Positions 48,168 to 60,730 are shown, counted from the stretch's first letter. The stretch: 64,000 nucleotides of DNA from Xanthoparmelia taractica (GCA_033085395.1 MU853188.1:62001-126000); one strand, 5' to 3'. Numbers and translations are program-made. The notes: generated from the sequence alone by a model not told the origin.

Positions 48168-49327
48168 TGTGCATTACTCTGAATCTTTGAAATTCAAAGT
48201 CACAAAGCGTGAGGCTGTACGGAGTACAACATATACTTGCATAGAACACTTCCTCAACATTCCGAGCCCTTAATTAACGCTAGCCTATGAAGTTTCAGTA
48301 CAGCCTTGGGCCATGTAAGGGGGTGGCAGTTTTTTTATTTTCCTCCAGGATGCTGATTAACCGTGGCCCCACTGCTCGCTACGCTCATAAGCGAATAGTG
48401 GGGCCACGGTTATGCACGTAAGCAAGTCAGCTCCGGGTGCGGCACCACCGGCATGTCATGGAATAGCGGGTACTTCGTACAATTCCACGTTTGATGCTAG
48501 TTGGCGGGGGCTTTTATGGATTTAGTACTAAGTATCAAGTATGCGGGCATGGGGCATATCGGACTTTCGAAATCAAATCCCTCATGTTGTGATGGGTGGA
48601 GAAGACCCAAGAACGGACTGGGCTGGAGTTGGCAGGTGATACCCGGCTTAGAATAGCGTCCAATCGGATTCGCGAGCGACGAGGTACTTTTGGATACTAT
48701 CATACCTGTTTCTTATGCAACTCCTGCTACCATTCCCTGTTTTTTCATGTCCGTAATCGATGATTCATGCACCTTGCATCCTTCTCCCCCAAAAGTGTCG
48801 TCGTCCGATGTCGTATCACTATATCCCCACCAATGGGAGTCGCCCCACATCCAACACTGTTGCATCTCCTTTGGTTCTTGTCGACTATGTCTCGCGAAGC
48901 AAAAAAAGAAAAAAAAGGGCAAAAGAGACAGCTGGGCACGGCGAGCAGGATTATGCGCTTAAAGTAGCGGGCTGAAAGTAGATCAGGTGAGGCTGAGTGA
49001 CATTGCATGCAGTACAACGGCGAGCCTCGGCCCGAGTCCGTTGCCCCCACCCACAGGAAACCGGAAAGGAGGTGGCGAAGCTGAATTCGCGTGCCCTTCA
49101 TGTAACACTTCTGAAGTCGGGGAATCTTATATGATTTTCGAGAAAGCTACAAGTCAAGTCTGAAGATGTTTGGATCAGTGGGTAATAGATTATAGATCTC
49201 TAAAGGAAAGGTACCTACTATGGTTATTATCATACACGGTACAATTGTAAATCTCGAACAGACGTACTCTTGGATGAACATCCACACAACCCGGAAACAT
49301 GGTTCTCTTGGTATCCTTTCACAAAAG
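48168..49327. other. Intergenic, hairpin element but no gene
   Basis: This lies between the convergent 3' ends of the exporter and the rhodopsin-like gene. It contains a 55-bp palindromic element (48358-48412) and an A-rich tract near 48901. Frames of 60-118 codons at 48690-49101 overlap each other on both strands and look spurious. Confidence 0.5.
48358..48412. repeat. 55-bp palindrome / hairpin element
   Basis: Two perfect 16-bp arms (TAACCGTGGCCCCACT and its complement) enclose a 23-bp loop that has its own short TCGCT/AGCGA pairing. It lies in convergent intergenic DNA, so it could be a foldback miniature element; a role as a transcription-end structure is also possible. Confidence 0.8.
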
Positions 49328-50471
49328 CTATTCCGTCACATTTATATTAGTTGTAACAAGGATGTGCGAATCCGTTGCAGTATCCGGCTCAAGCCGTTGG
49401 AAGCCATGAGAGTTGGCGGCCGGATGAGAGCTCAACGGAATGTCCATGCTATGCTCCCGTTTATTATCCGACTTGAACCTTTTGGACGAGGTGATGCTGT
49501 GCGCGAGCCTGCTAAGGAAACCTCCACGTCCCGCCCGCTCTAACAGGGGTCGATATGTCATCAAGCAAGCAGATATCAGGTAAACGCCTCCTTCTATTTG
49601 AGTCCAAATGATGAGATCGACAGCAGCCCAGGTACCATCCTCGAAAGAGTTTTGTTGGAAGAACGTCGCAAAGCGAACAATAGATGTGATCAAGCCACTA
49701 CGTAAGCGCTATAGTCAGCTTCAAAATCTGAGTGTATGTCCTGAAGCCAACTCACAAGCTCCCGAATAGAAAGGTAATCGTCAATCCAATCTTCAAGCGT
49801 GTCGTAGTGTGCAGATTCCACACTATACGCATTGGTAGGATGAGCATCACAATGTCAGTGATGATGTTTGGCAAGCTACCCCACCTGAAAAAATCCTCCT
49901 TGTTGATGCAACGCGCGCCAGGTAGAGTGGGGTCCCAGTTGGCAGCAAAGGGAATGCATGCTACTAAGCCGGTTACGACAGTCGATATAGTCAACCCGAT
50001 CAGAACCCCCATCAGGGCATATATAACGTAGCGGTTACTTCTGTTTGGGAAAAGCCGGCGGTAGAGTGCGAGTATGGCCAATTTCGGGATGTTCACACTC
50101 GCAAAGTAGATAATTGAGATGGCCACGAGGTACTTGCCCCATATTGTCACAATCTTAGGGTCAGTCTCTTCGAGATATGGGATATGGTAGCCAACGCCCG
50201 CGTTTTCGTAGGAACCTTGTCACTATCAGTATTCCGCGCTCAACGATAGACGGAGGTACAACGGGATTTACAGCTCACCAATACTAATACCAGCCAAGCA
50301 CAATTGGAACGCAAGCGAAGTCAAGACCACGATATCGTCAAGTCCCCAAGGGCCCTCAACTAAGTAGCGGGCCAAGTATCGCAAAGCCACGCAGAATATC
50401 TGGACGGGGATAAATAACGCAGTGAATATCAGAAGCCTCTTGCCACGGTACTCAGAAGAGGTGCCATCCAT
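49328..50471 (-). CDS. PTH11/SAT4-type rhodopsin-domain membrane protein
   Basis: Exons 50471-50279, 50215-49756 and 49697-49328 give 340 aa in phase. Helices alternate from RLLIFTALFIPVQIFCVALR, through GPWGLDDIVVLTSLAFQL and YLVAISIIYFASVNIPKLAI to IITDIVMLILPMRIVWNL, then GLITSIVRFATFF and IEGGVYLISACLMTYRPLL. The marks of the family are the GLDD after helix 2, the YFASVNIPKLAILALYRRLF helix and the cysteines in CIPFAANWDP and GARCINKEDFF. The cytoplasmic tail is Ser-rich. Related genes are often found in or beside fungal biosynthetic clusters with unproven roles. Unlike the broken relative at 18.8-20.4 kb, this copy is intact. Confidence 0.85.
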
Positions 50472-51073
50472 GATTACTCTTCAAGGTTCTCGGGGCTGCC
50501 GGCAGGATATAAGAGCAAGAAAGCTGTTATAAAAATGAGAACGCGCCTAGAAAATTCCATGCGAAACACAGAGACAAGATTGGGTTACTGTTATGCCGGC
50601 GGCCACGCCTCACCAATCACCTAACTTTTCGCAGCATAGGGTACCGCGCAGGTACATGGCCCCTCATTCCTGCTTTTAGCGGAGATTTTACCCAGCTGAC
50701 GCACGAAGTGGGGGGCCAAACGTTGTGGCAGAAAGAATTTTGTGTTATGTCAATTTGAGGTCAGCCTTTCATACCATATCATTACCGATACCATTGCATG
50801 TACTTTGACACCCTGCGAGAGTTCCCGCGACGATTATGCCGATTGGTATGTTGTATTTTCCCATAGTTTCTTCGGCAGCCAGTGATAACGAAGTTAGGTA
50901 AGCATGAACACTTACCGAGGCTGACAAGTTAGCCGTAAGCCTCACAGTTATCCTCTGTGGGACATCTCTTGACGACGTTGTTCTCCATCCATATTGATCA
51001 CTTATTAGTCACATCTTCGACATCTGCTCAAGACGACCCTCTTTGAAAAATATCACCATTGCCATTCAAAATC
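50472..51073. promoter_or_regulatory. Divergent promoter region, rhodopsin-like gene and A-T-R reductase
   Basis: About 600 bp separate two genes reading away from each other. No convincing TATA box or known operator was seen. Shared control is possible. Confidence 0.4.
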
Positions 51074-54000
51074 ATGGCCTCGAGTCAATCGGCATCAGGC
51101 AAAATCTCTCGCCTGACGGGGGACCTGGTGCCTAACATCGTCGATCAGCGGGCCAACGATGAACCTGATATGCTATACGCAGAATATCCGGTATCGACGT
51201 TGAGCTATGAGCAAGGCTACCGTAGGATAACCTATAGAGACTTTGCTAATGCTATCAACGGCCTCTCTTGGTGGCTGCACGACGTTCTGGGACCTGGACA
51301 AGATGTTGAGGCGCTTGCATACATTGGACCCAACGACTTGAGATATCCTGCATTGATCTTGGGCGCCGCTAAGGCTGGCTATATGGTACGATGAATAACG
51401 AGCATTTTTACAAGCGTAAGATGCTGATGAGTATAGATGTTTCTCCCATCGCCTCGCAACAGCGTTACTGCCCAGATCAGCCTGCTGGATCGCGTGAAAT
51501 GCAGGACGTTGCTGACGCCTAACCCTCGCCCACCAGCGGTGACCACGCTCGTTGCTGTCCACAAGATTCGCGTAGTGGAGGTTCCCAACGTAGATTGGCT
51601 ACTCGACAGGGCTCATCAGGCCTTCCCTTACGGGAAAACTTTCTCGAAGGCGCTGACCGAACCGTTTTTCACCGTGTAGGTATCATCTCCGGACATATGA
51701 TCGCTTAGAAGGTACTAATGGCTTATAGTCACACCTCAGGATCGACAGGTTTACCAAAACCATTGGTCTATACACATGCTACGGCAGCTGCAAACACAAG
51801 GATGTTTTCGCTAGAGCCACCGCCAGGCTTCGAGAGCCTTGACAGGATATACCAAGGGAAGAGGGTCTTCATTACGTTTCCCCCTTTTCATGTAAGTGCA
51901 CTGACAAGTCTGGGATTTAAATGAGGGGTGTTTATACCAATACAGGGCGCCTACCTTGTCAGTCACCTCTTCAATGCGATTTCATTCGGTACTGTCATGA
52001 TTGCGCCCACGTCAGGAACAATAGCATCAGCCGAAGGGCTCGTTGAAGGACTGAAAAAGACGCCAGCAGATATTGCCTTCATAGTTCCTTCAATCGTGCA
52101 GGAACTTAGTCAGAGTCCAGAGCTACTAGACTATTGTGCCAAGAATCTTGAGGCTATTATATACTGCGGTGGGGATCTTCCCGAAGCTATCGGCAATATC
52201 GTGGCATCTAAAGTCAAACTATTCAACCAATTCGGAGCTTCAGAACTGGGCCTAACGGCGCAGATCCTGTCGAACCACGATCGGGGACCTGGGGACTGGA
52301 AATATGCTCAGTTTCACCCGGACATTGGGATTGAGCTCCGCGAATTGACGGATGATGTGTATGAGCTGTACGCAATTCGAGATCATGATAAGAAAGATCA
52401 GCAACCCACTTTCACTATCTTTCCAGACGCCCAAGAGTACGCGAGTCGAGATCTCTTTGTTCGTCATCCATCAAAAGAGAAGCCGGACCTTTGGAGTTGG
52501 CGCGCACGGGCCGATGATATTATCGTATTTCTTAATGGTGAGAAGACGAATCCAATCTCTATGGAGCAGTACGTCGTATCCCAAAGACCAGAGATTGCAG
52601 CTGCTCTAGTCGTAGGAGCTCAACGATTTCAAGCAGCTCTTCTGATAGAGCCCGCAAAGATTGAAAAACAACTCTCGCCGGCCGAGCGAGCAGCTTTCAT
52701 CGAGCAGGTTTGGCCAACGATCGAAGAAGCCAACAAGGACGCACCTGCCCATGCTCGAATTGTCATATCGCATGTCCTGTTGACACATCCGCAGAAGCCT
52801 ATGCTACGTGCCGGGAAAGGTACAGTCCAAAGATCCGGTACGCTGCGTCTCTATGCAGACGAGATTGAATCCCTCTATGCAGATGCCGACACTATGACCG
52901 CAGATGCGGAAACTCAGGGCCTTGACAATCTCAGTTGTCTTGATGATTCTGCTGTATATCAGTTCATCAAAAAAAGCGTTTTGTCTATCACGAAATGGCC
53001 GGACCTTGATGACAACAAGAACTTTTTCACACTTGGCATGGACTCGCTGCAAACTCTCTTATTAGTACGGGAGTTTCGACGAGGCTTAGCGATACCGAGT
53101 GTCGCCCTCACTACGGTCTACACAAATCCTTCACTAAGTGCTCTCACCAAGGCGATCCTTCGATGTTCGAGACAACAGCAAGAATCAAAGGCATTTCAGG
53201 AGCAAGAACGCCACCAAAGGATAGGCATTTTCTTGAATGAGTATCAGGAAAAGGTCGATCGGTTACCAATATCACCAACCGCGGTCCAGGAGACACCAAA
53301 TAGGGTTGTCATACTCACTGGTTCCACAGGTGCTCTGGGTTCTCATATTTTGCATACCCTTTTAGCAAATCCTATCACACACATCTACTGTCTCAACCGA
53401 GCCACCGACAGCCTCGCACTCCAGGTACAGAGGAATCAGTCATACGGCCTTGAAACGCAGCTAGATGAACGTAGAGTTACCTTTCTAACAGCAAATCTAT
53501 CTCAGGAGAACCTAGGGCTACAGCAAGAAACCCTACACAAATTGATGAGCACGGCTACCCATATAATCCACAACGCCTGGCCTGTAAATTTCAACCTCTC
53601 CCTTCCCGCATTCCGGACCCAACTCGACGGCCTCGTGAACCTGATCAGCTTTACCGCAAAAGCAACCATGTCGCCTCACCTATTCTTCATCTCATCAATT
53701 AGCTCAGTCATGTCGTACGGATCCTCAGCCCAATCAATTCCAGAAGAAGTGATATCTACAGATTCCTCTCCTGGACCCAATGGCTATGGCGAAAGCAAAT
53801 ATCTATCCGAGCGTCTTCTCGACTATGCGGCACAAAAACTTTCCATTGACAGCGCTTTCGCCCGAGTCGGTCAGATAGCAGGGCCTGTAAGTCACGCGGG
53901 CCTCTGGAACAAAGCCGAATGGTTTCCAAGCTTGGTCATCAGCTCGCTTCACGTGGGCGCGATCCCAGATTCTCTCGGCCCGACTATGGGAAACATTGAC

Positions 54001-54513
54001 TGGGTGCCAATTGATGATCTTGCAAAGGTTCTGGTAGACCTAGCGGTGAACAGTCCACAGTCACACCAGCAAACCCCCACCAATGAGAACACACCACAAA
54101 AACGAGCTCAAGTCTTCCATCCACTGAACCCCCACCCCACAACTTGGCAAGCAATATTACCCGTCGTCACCTCCGAACTCTCCTCCATACTCGAATCCAA
54201 AAACAAAGAGCCCCTTCAAATCATCTCCCTCGCCTCTTGGCTCCTCAAAATCCGCAAAGATATCGAAACTACAGCTAGTAGTCACCACGATAAGTCTCTG
54301 GCAGACGCGGACCTCGAAACTTTGCTGCAAGTAAACCCAGCAGTCAAGCTGCTGGCTTTCTATGAGGAGGTCCTAGGAAGTAAAGAGGGATCGAGTAGGA
54401 GCTGGGACATGCAAAAGACGATGGAGAGAAGTGCGAAGGTCAGGGAGCTGGAAGGTATCCGGGCGGAGTGGGTCAGGAAATGGGTGAGGGAGTGGTTTGC
54501 CGGGATGGAGTAG
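51074..54513 (+). CDS. NRPS-like carboxylate reductase (adenylation-thiolation-reductase)
   Basis: Exons 51074-51385, 51437-51675, 51729-51891 and 51946-54513 give 1093 aa in phase. The first in-frame ATG is at 51074 (MASSQSASGKIS). A domain, about 1-540: the phosphate loop HTSGSTGLPK at 185-194, NQFGASELG, WRARADDIIVFLNGEKTNP and an A10-type Lys in GKGTVQR near 529. T domain: LGMDSL with the phosphopantetheine Ser at 605. R domain, about 690-1093: NADPH motif TGSTGALG at 696-703 and the Tyr/Lys pair YGESK at 852-856. There is no condensation domain. Such enzymes adenylate a carboxylic acid, load it on the T domain and release it as aldehyde or alcohol with NADPH, like the aminoadipate reductase Lys2. 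The substrate cannot be read. With the PKS 6 kb away it probably serves the same pathway. Confidence 0.92.
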
Positions 54514-54718
54514 GTTCGTATGTCATCCGTCTTGAAATGGGTTTTCAGGGTATGTATCAAGTCTCAGCCTTGCATTTTCCCAGATCGTAGGACGTAACTC
54601 GAGGTGGAGTGGGAAGTGCCACTTATCAATCTGAGGTTCAGAAGGCACCGCTAGATTGATCTATTCTTTTCTTCTTCCCCACTTTTTTACGATAGGTCGT
54701 TCCTCGAAGCAAAGCCCA

Positions 54719-56617
54719 CTACCAGCCAAAATGCTCCGAATACAAATAAATCTCCGTTGGTCCCCTACAACCAACCTTTTCCTGCGCGCCGGCGACGGCA
54801 TTCCTAACGTCGAACAACATACTCTCCGGCCCACACACCGCGATGCCTACTCCGCCATTAAAGCCCTCCACCGCCTGCGCAACCACCGCTCTCGTATCCG
54901 GCCTCCCCACTATCGTTGGCTTTGTAAGCTCATCGCCTTCACTACTGCTTACCTCCTCCTCCTTCTCATAGTCAATATCGCCTTTTCTAGTGCTTGCCTC
55001 TTCGCTGCTCCTCATCGATTTCTTGTTACTACTCACCGACCCCTCCCCATCGCTACCGGTGATATGCACGTTGATGCTAGCGCCAGTTGACTTGTACTCC
55101 ATCAGCAGCGCCGCAACCTGCTCCTGGAACCACACTGCATGCTCGCTCTTGCGTGTGCTAAATACAACCCTGAGGTCCATCGCCCCCCTCGCCGCCCCCC
55201 TGCGCAGCACATCCTCGAGTACCGACAGCACAAACCCTGCACCTGCTCCACCAGAAATGATTATCGCCCTCTCGAATTCTCCAAGCGAGCGGTCCTTCAT
55301 CCCACCGTAGGGCCCATCGAGACTCACTCCCACCTTGCAATTTGGCTTCTGCCTCGCGAGCGCTGCCAGCCGTCCGGTATAGCCACCTCTGGGATGGACA
55401 TAGAAGACCATCTCGTGCGCAATTTCCGCGCTCGCCAACTCATTGCGCCTTGGTAGTGAAGAGATGGTGAACGGGTGCGCAGAGAGAGAGTGCACGTCCC
55501 AGCTGAGGAACCTTAGGAAGATATGCTGGCCCGGTTTCCAGGGTGACGTTGTGGGGACGCTGATTTTCACCACGTTGTGAGGCAAGAGTTCCAAGCGCGC
55601 ACGTGCCGACTGGTGCTCGAACAGCGTCCGCAGCGTCGCGGCGCACCAGCAGAGGAAATACAGCACGGCGGCGGCGATGAGGTAGTCGGCACTTGTGAGG
55701 GTGAAGCCGCAGTGGATGAATAGGAAGATAAAGAAGATGGCGGCGGAGAGGAGGTGCGTGGCTTTGAAGAGCTCGTAGTAGCGGTTGCGGATCGGACCGA
55801 GGGACATGAACGATAGCCAGGTTTGTGCAAGTAGGGCGATGACCCCTGTCCAGTAGTAGGCACTTGTCCCCCATTGTTTACCCATGTCACCTTGTTGCCG
55901 GTGGTATACGATGAAAGGGAAGGTGTGGACAAGGGCGAGGGCATACATGGCCCAGGATAGCCAGCGGTGAAAGAGGTTGAGCTTCTCGTAAGCGACGCGG
56001 GTTAGGAGGCTGATGGGGTTTTCTTTGGCGGCGAGGGTCAGGACAAAGGGCAGACAGGCGATGGACATCCAGCCGCTGCGTGTGGCGATAGGAGGCGAGT
56101 CCCCGTAGTTGACTTCTGTGGTATTCGGCCAGTAGTAGGGGCGCTTGCCGAGGGTCATGGCCATGAAGAAGGCAAAGCCCAAAGCTCCTGTTAGGATTCT
56201 GCCGAGTGATGGGGAATACCATCCGAGGAAGGGGATCCTGAAGCACTTGTAGGCTAGGAATCTCGCTGAAGTCCGGACCTTTCTGTACGCGGCCCATCGC
56301 TGAACCGATCTTGGTACGATCAAATCTCCTAAAGCACCAATGGCAAAGAATACTATGATTGCGAGGAGGAAGGCGACTGTTGGAAGGCCGTACTGGTGAT
56401 CGGCTTCGTACCTAGTAGTTGGATTAGCTATCTAAATTTATATTTAATTCGGACCACAGTACCAATTTAACCAGTGTTGCGACTTGTATGCGCATTGCTC
56501 CGGTGTCATTTCGCACATGGACATGCGACTCGAATGGAGCGTTATGGGCTGGCTAAGCCAGCCAGCGCCGGTGGCATCAACCCAGTAGGCGTCTTCGCCA
56601 GAACCTCTCATAGACAT
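54719..56617 (-). CDS. Ferric/cupric reductase transmembrane protein (FRE type)
   Basis: Exons 56617-56463 and 56411-54719 give 615 aa, joined so that HWLNWYEADHQYG reads through as in family members. The N-terminus carries a short Cys-containing outer segment. The two haem-binding His pairs are at 200/214 (HRWLSWAMYALALVH) and 271/285 (HLLSAAIFFIFLFIH), each 14 apart as required. The FAD site is HPFTISS and the NADPH site is ISGGAGAGFVLSVLEDVL, ending CGPESML and the aromatic tail SEHFGW. It moves electrons from NADPH across the plasma membrane to extracellular Fe(III) or Cu(II). An acidic Ser/Glu-rich insert lies in the NADPH domain. The divergent neighbour is a Ctr copper transporter, so cupric reduction for copper uptake is the likely job. 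Start is the first of two nearby Met codons. Confidence 0.9.
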
Positions 56618-57717
56618 GGTGACGGGTGTTATGAATGAGGGCTGAAGGGACGAGTATGAGAAAGAAGGAAAATAAAGAGAGAAAACAGCCACAATCACTT
56701 TCGCCTGTTGGTGAGAAATTCGACCGCAGTCGAAGTCACCATTTCTATGAAAGGGAGGGGAGAATAGGCTTAAAGGTTGGAGAGAATTACCGAGAGCAAG
56801 CCCGGCCGCAGCTCATCCTTTGCCGTGTATATCAATCACCTGTATATGTATGAAGGAAGCGTGGTTGATTAGTCCTAAGTACACCAGTTTTATACTTGTG
56901 TATAAGTTGCATTAGTTTACCGCACTGGATCGGGCTTGGCGCTCTTTACTTGCTCATTTGCTCTCGTCTTGGCTTCAACCGGGCGCACGAGCTCAAGTGT
57001 AGACGTCAATCTGCCATGACCTAGGATGCTGCATCTGACACGTTCTCAACGTCGAAGCGTGCAAGGGTGTGGCATAGCGAGTGGACGTGGAAAGAGAAAC
57101 GTGCTCACTTTGTAGCGGGGATCACATCGGGGGATTAGAGAGCGAGGCCAGTGGTGTGTTATGCAACTAATGGACATGATGCACTCTCTGACACTACCTT
57201 ACTATGTAACGCCGATAACTTGCTCACGCGGCCTAAGAGCGATGCACGCCGGCCCGCGAATCTTGCGTCGCTGGAGCTTGACACCCCTGCAAAACTTGCT
57301 CAAACCCGTGCAAACTTGCTCACTCGGTCGAGAGCTGTGCGCCCGTGAATTCCATGTACTAGTACTGGAATGAGTGGACTGATCGACGGTCTCTGATGCT
57401 CTCGACGAGGTCAGTCAGAGTGAAGGTGCAATGGATACATACAACTTGCATTGCTTTTTCCACGATCCTAGTAGGATTTTGTCCCAAGGCCGCCCGTGTG
57501 ACGCCTACGTCTCCTATCTACCTGCAACGCCCATTACGTACTCTAAAACATGAGCTTGCCTACATTCCCTACGTCCTCGATCGGATTATTTTTGCTGCAG
57601 CTTATCACTCGTTGTGATCGTCTTTCGGGGTATTTCACTGCAGGAAACAGTATCCTCCATACTCCAACACAGACGGATCATCGAACCTGACTCTGTAACC
57701 TACTGAAAAGATTGAAC
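56618..57717. promoter_or_regulatory. Shared divergent promoter of FRE and CTR with repeated copper-response-like motifs
   Basis: Within this 1.1-kb region CTTGCTCA occurs four times on the + strand (56949-56956, 57219-57226, 57295-57302, 57315-57322), plus TTTGCTCT at 56957-56964. An inverted partial site GAGCAAG is near 56794. The yeast copper regulator Mac1 binds TTTGC(T/G)C(A/G), and fungal copper-uptake genes are switched on under copper lack through related sites. Four TTGCTCA sites in about 370 bp is far above chance. This suggests joint induction of the reductase and transporter by copper shortage. Confidence 0.55.
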
Positions 57718-58436
57718 ATGTCCTCAATGTCCGGCATGTCAATGTCCACAACCATGACCTCCATGGCCTCTACAACCTCCACTTCTCCCGCCGCCGCCTC
57801 CTCCTCCTCTTCCATGTCCGGCATGGACATGGGCTCCTCTTCTTCCTCCCCCGACTCCTCATCCATGGCCATGACATTCTTCACCTCCACAACCACACCC
57901 CTATATTCCACGCACTGGACCCCCACTTCGACGGCCCAATACGCCGGCACCTGCATCTTCCTGATCTTCCTCATGCTGTCCCTACGCTGCCTGCTCGCGC
58001 TCAAGACCGCGCTTGAGATGCACGTCTGGCAGTCCTCAATGGCGGTGGGACGTACGTACAGGAATGCGAAACACGGTGCCCATCAGGGGAGCGTGGGTTG
58101 TTATGAGGATACCAAAGCCGCAGCCGCAGTGGTCCCGGTTATGGAGGAGAGTCTGATACGAAGAACCGTCATGGCGCAAGCTCGGCCGTGGCGGCTGAGT
58201 GTGGACGGCACGAGGGCGGTGCTGGATTTACTTATCGTGGGGGTTGGATATTTGCTGTGAGTCTTTTCGCCATCCGGGGTATTGGGATTGAGAAAAAGAA
58301 ATTTGGCCTAATGAGATAAAGGATGCTCGCGGTCATGACGTTTAATGTGGGGTACTTTCTCTCTGTGCTCGCAGGGAGTCTTCTGGGGAGTCTGCTGCTG
58401 GGGAGGTATGCGGTTTTGGGAGGGGGGTACTGCTGA
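57718..58436 (+). CDS. Ctr-family high-affinity copper transporter
   Basis: Exons 57718-58256 and 58322-58436 (65-bp intron) give 217 aa. The outside N-terminus is Met-rich (MSSMSGMSMSTTM, later SMSGMDMGSS), the copper(I) collecting arm. Helix 1 is YAGTCIFLIFLMLSLRCLLA. Helices 2 and 3 straddle the splice: LLIVGVGYLLMLAVMTFNVG with the essential M-x3-M (MLAVM), then LAGSLLGSLLLG with the G-x3-G packing motif. A trimer of this protein forms the copper pore in the plasma or vacuolar membrane. It ends in GGGYC with a terminal Cys. The reductase on the other side of the promoter would supply Cu(I). Confidence 0.92.
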
Positions 58437-59025
58437 ATGGGAGGGAGGATGGGACAAGAGAAGTAGTGATGAATGAGTGCAGCGAACAGGACCGAGCAGG
58501 TCTTTGTAGGGTTAGAAAGGCTCTATCTCTGGAGATACGCAAGGTCAACGTTGTGGTGGGAGGCGACTTGGTTCCCTTTAAGATAGGCCGCATCCTCCAT
58601 AAAACTACTGAGGTCCACGTTTCTCCATGAATCGCAAGCTGTCCACCTTTTGAAGAGAAGGGACCCCAGCTTACATTGTAAGCGGTCAGTGCCCTGCAAT
58701 CGCACGAGGCTCATGCGTCATTACAGTCGCAGAACCTGTTGCCCGTGGATCGGATTTCTTGCTGCGCACACGTCACATGCGTCTTCCTGCCTCCAACCAC
58801 CACACCATGACCTGTCAGCCATCTCCTGTTATCCTACCCGACCCAAGTCCATACTCTCAGGAGACACTGCTTCAGCTCCCTACGCTTCGGAGGATGATTG
58901 ATTAGGATTTGATCTTGTTGCTCTGAGGTGGATTTTGCAGGATAGATATTCGGTTGTTGGGTTCCTTATCACAACTTTCGAAGTCTTTCTCAGGGTTGCT
59001 TTTTTAAACTACCCACCCCACAGCC
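58437..59025. other. Intergenic, no gene recognised
   Basis: This lies between the convergent 3' ends of the Ctr gene and the P450. The small frames here are shadows. Confidence 0.5.
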
Positions 59026-60730
59026 TTACCGCTGAACCTCTTTCAACCGCACCCACAACTCAGGCTTAGTCATAGAATGAAATACCCTCATCGGTTTCAT
59101 CTTACCCTCTAATCCCCACACCATATTCCTCCCTTCATACTTCCCCCTGTCCAATTCGATATCGAAGCTCCACAACAAATGCGACAAAATAAGCCGCATC
59201 TCCAAGTACGCCAGGTTCCTCCCAACGCACACCCTAGGTCCCGTACCGAACGGCAGCGACGCATTCAGGTTGTCATTCGCGAACTCCTCATCTCCTAACC
59301 ACCGCTCGGGTCTAAACATATCCGGTTCGTGGAAGTTGAGGCGTGAGCGCGTGGAAGCCCAGGGCGATACGGCGACCGTCGTCCCTGCGGGGACGTAGTA
59401 GCCGTCGATCTTAGCGCCGCCGGGAGGAACTATTCGTTGCTGGCTCGCTGCTGAGGGCGGGAAGAGTCGTAGCGTCTCGTGAATTGTTGCGTCGAGGTAC
59501 TGGAGTTTCTTGACGTTCTCCCATTTTATATCGTCGTCGCGCACCAGATTCCCTCTGATTTCGCGGACTAGGCGGCTGTATACAGCGGGGTGTGTACATA
59601 CGAAGTACGTCCAGCCCGTAAGAGCAGTGGCTGTTGTGTCGGTTCCGGCACTGATGAATGATGCCATGTTTAGGATGATTTCCATCTGGGAAAGCGAATG
59701 CTTTGATTCGTTGTTGATGAGAATTTGGTACATAAAGTCTGCGTGGTCCCGGTCTCGGTTTCTGTTTGCAAGGCGGCGGATTGTTTTCTCGCGTGAGTTG
59801 TTCAAATGGATTTTTCTCCACTCAGCCGCTTTTGCAGGAATAAGGAGCTTGGTCAATAGATACTCGAGCCATGTGCCTACGCCGGATAGTCGGCGTATGC
59901 CCTGAGTCCATGTCGCTGCTATAAAGACGTTGATGACAGACGTAGACCACTCTGTGGCCGATGCCTGGTCTAAACACCCAAAGGGCTCTGCAAAGCACAG
60001 ATCACCCATTACATCGAATGCAATGTACATGTCTATATATGCAGTAAGTAAGTCAGGTAGTCGCAGCAGATAGTGACTTTGGTAAGTGCTTACACCAACT
60101 TGAGAAATCTACAGGCTGATTCTTGGCTGCCATCTCCTTGAGTACTGTAACTAGCTTACGCACATGAAGTCGAAGTAACTTTTCCTGCTGCAGTAACGCA
60201 CTGTTTGTGAATAGAGGACCCAGTGCCCTACGCTGCCGAGTATGGTCTCCGTTGAGCGCTAGGCTTACGCCGGTCTGTCCGTCTATATTTCCAACGGCCC
60301 CGAGGAAGATTGCACTCTTCTCCATGTTCAGACCACCTTTCTGTAAATCGGTTAACCCAGGTAGCTGTCAGCTCAGTCACGGCCTACCCGAAGACCGTAG
60401 ATTTCCTCTCGAGCCTCTACACTAATGAAGCTAAGTTCGTCTGGAGAGACTCTGACGACTGGGCCATATTTCTCATGCAACCACCTGTAGTATATGTGTT
60501 GATGTCCACTGACTAAAGCCAAGGTAGCAGGCAGTTCTGACACGCTGTTGATCCATGGGCCGGGGACTGAACGAAATGGGTGGAGGAGTCGTCTTTGCAC
60601 AATCTGGATGAGGGAACTAAGGACAAACTAGTAACGGTAAGCAGAACTTCTCGTATATGAACGATGGACTCACGAAAAATGCAAGCGTCGCGGCAACTGA
60701 AGTCGGAGAGAATAGGTCATTCATCATCAT
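59026..60730 (-). CDS. Cytochrome P450 monooxygenase
   Basis: Exons 60730-60674, 60627-60388, 60340-60094 and 60032-59026 give 516 aa in phase. The start is MMMNDLFSPTSVAATLAFF, then FVLSSLIQIVQRR: a membrane anchor followed by the Pro hinge FRSVPGPWIN. The I-helix oxygen motif AGTDTT is at 310-315, the K-helix ExxR (ETLR) at 367-370, PERW in the PERF position, and the haem loop FGTGPRVCVGRNL with Cys450. All essential residues are present. Fungal P450s of this shape (CYP3/CYP52-like clans used in secondary metabolism) hydroxylate or rearrange lipophilic substrates at the ER with a P450 reductase. It shares a divergent promoter with the methyltransferase, so it probably tailors the same product. 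Confidence 0.92.

Noticed and set aside
48690..49101. Six overlapping frames near the A-rich tract
   Set aside because: They occur on both strands over the same bases and no homology is recognised; the region looks like convergent 3' sequence.
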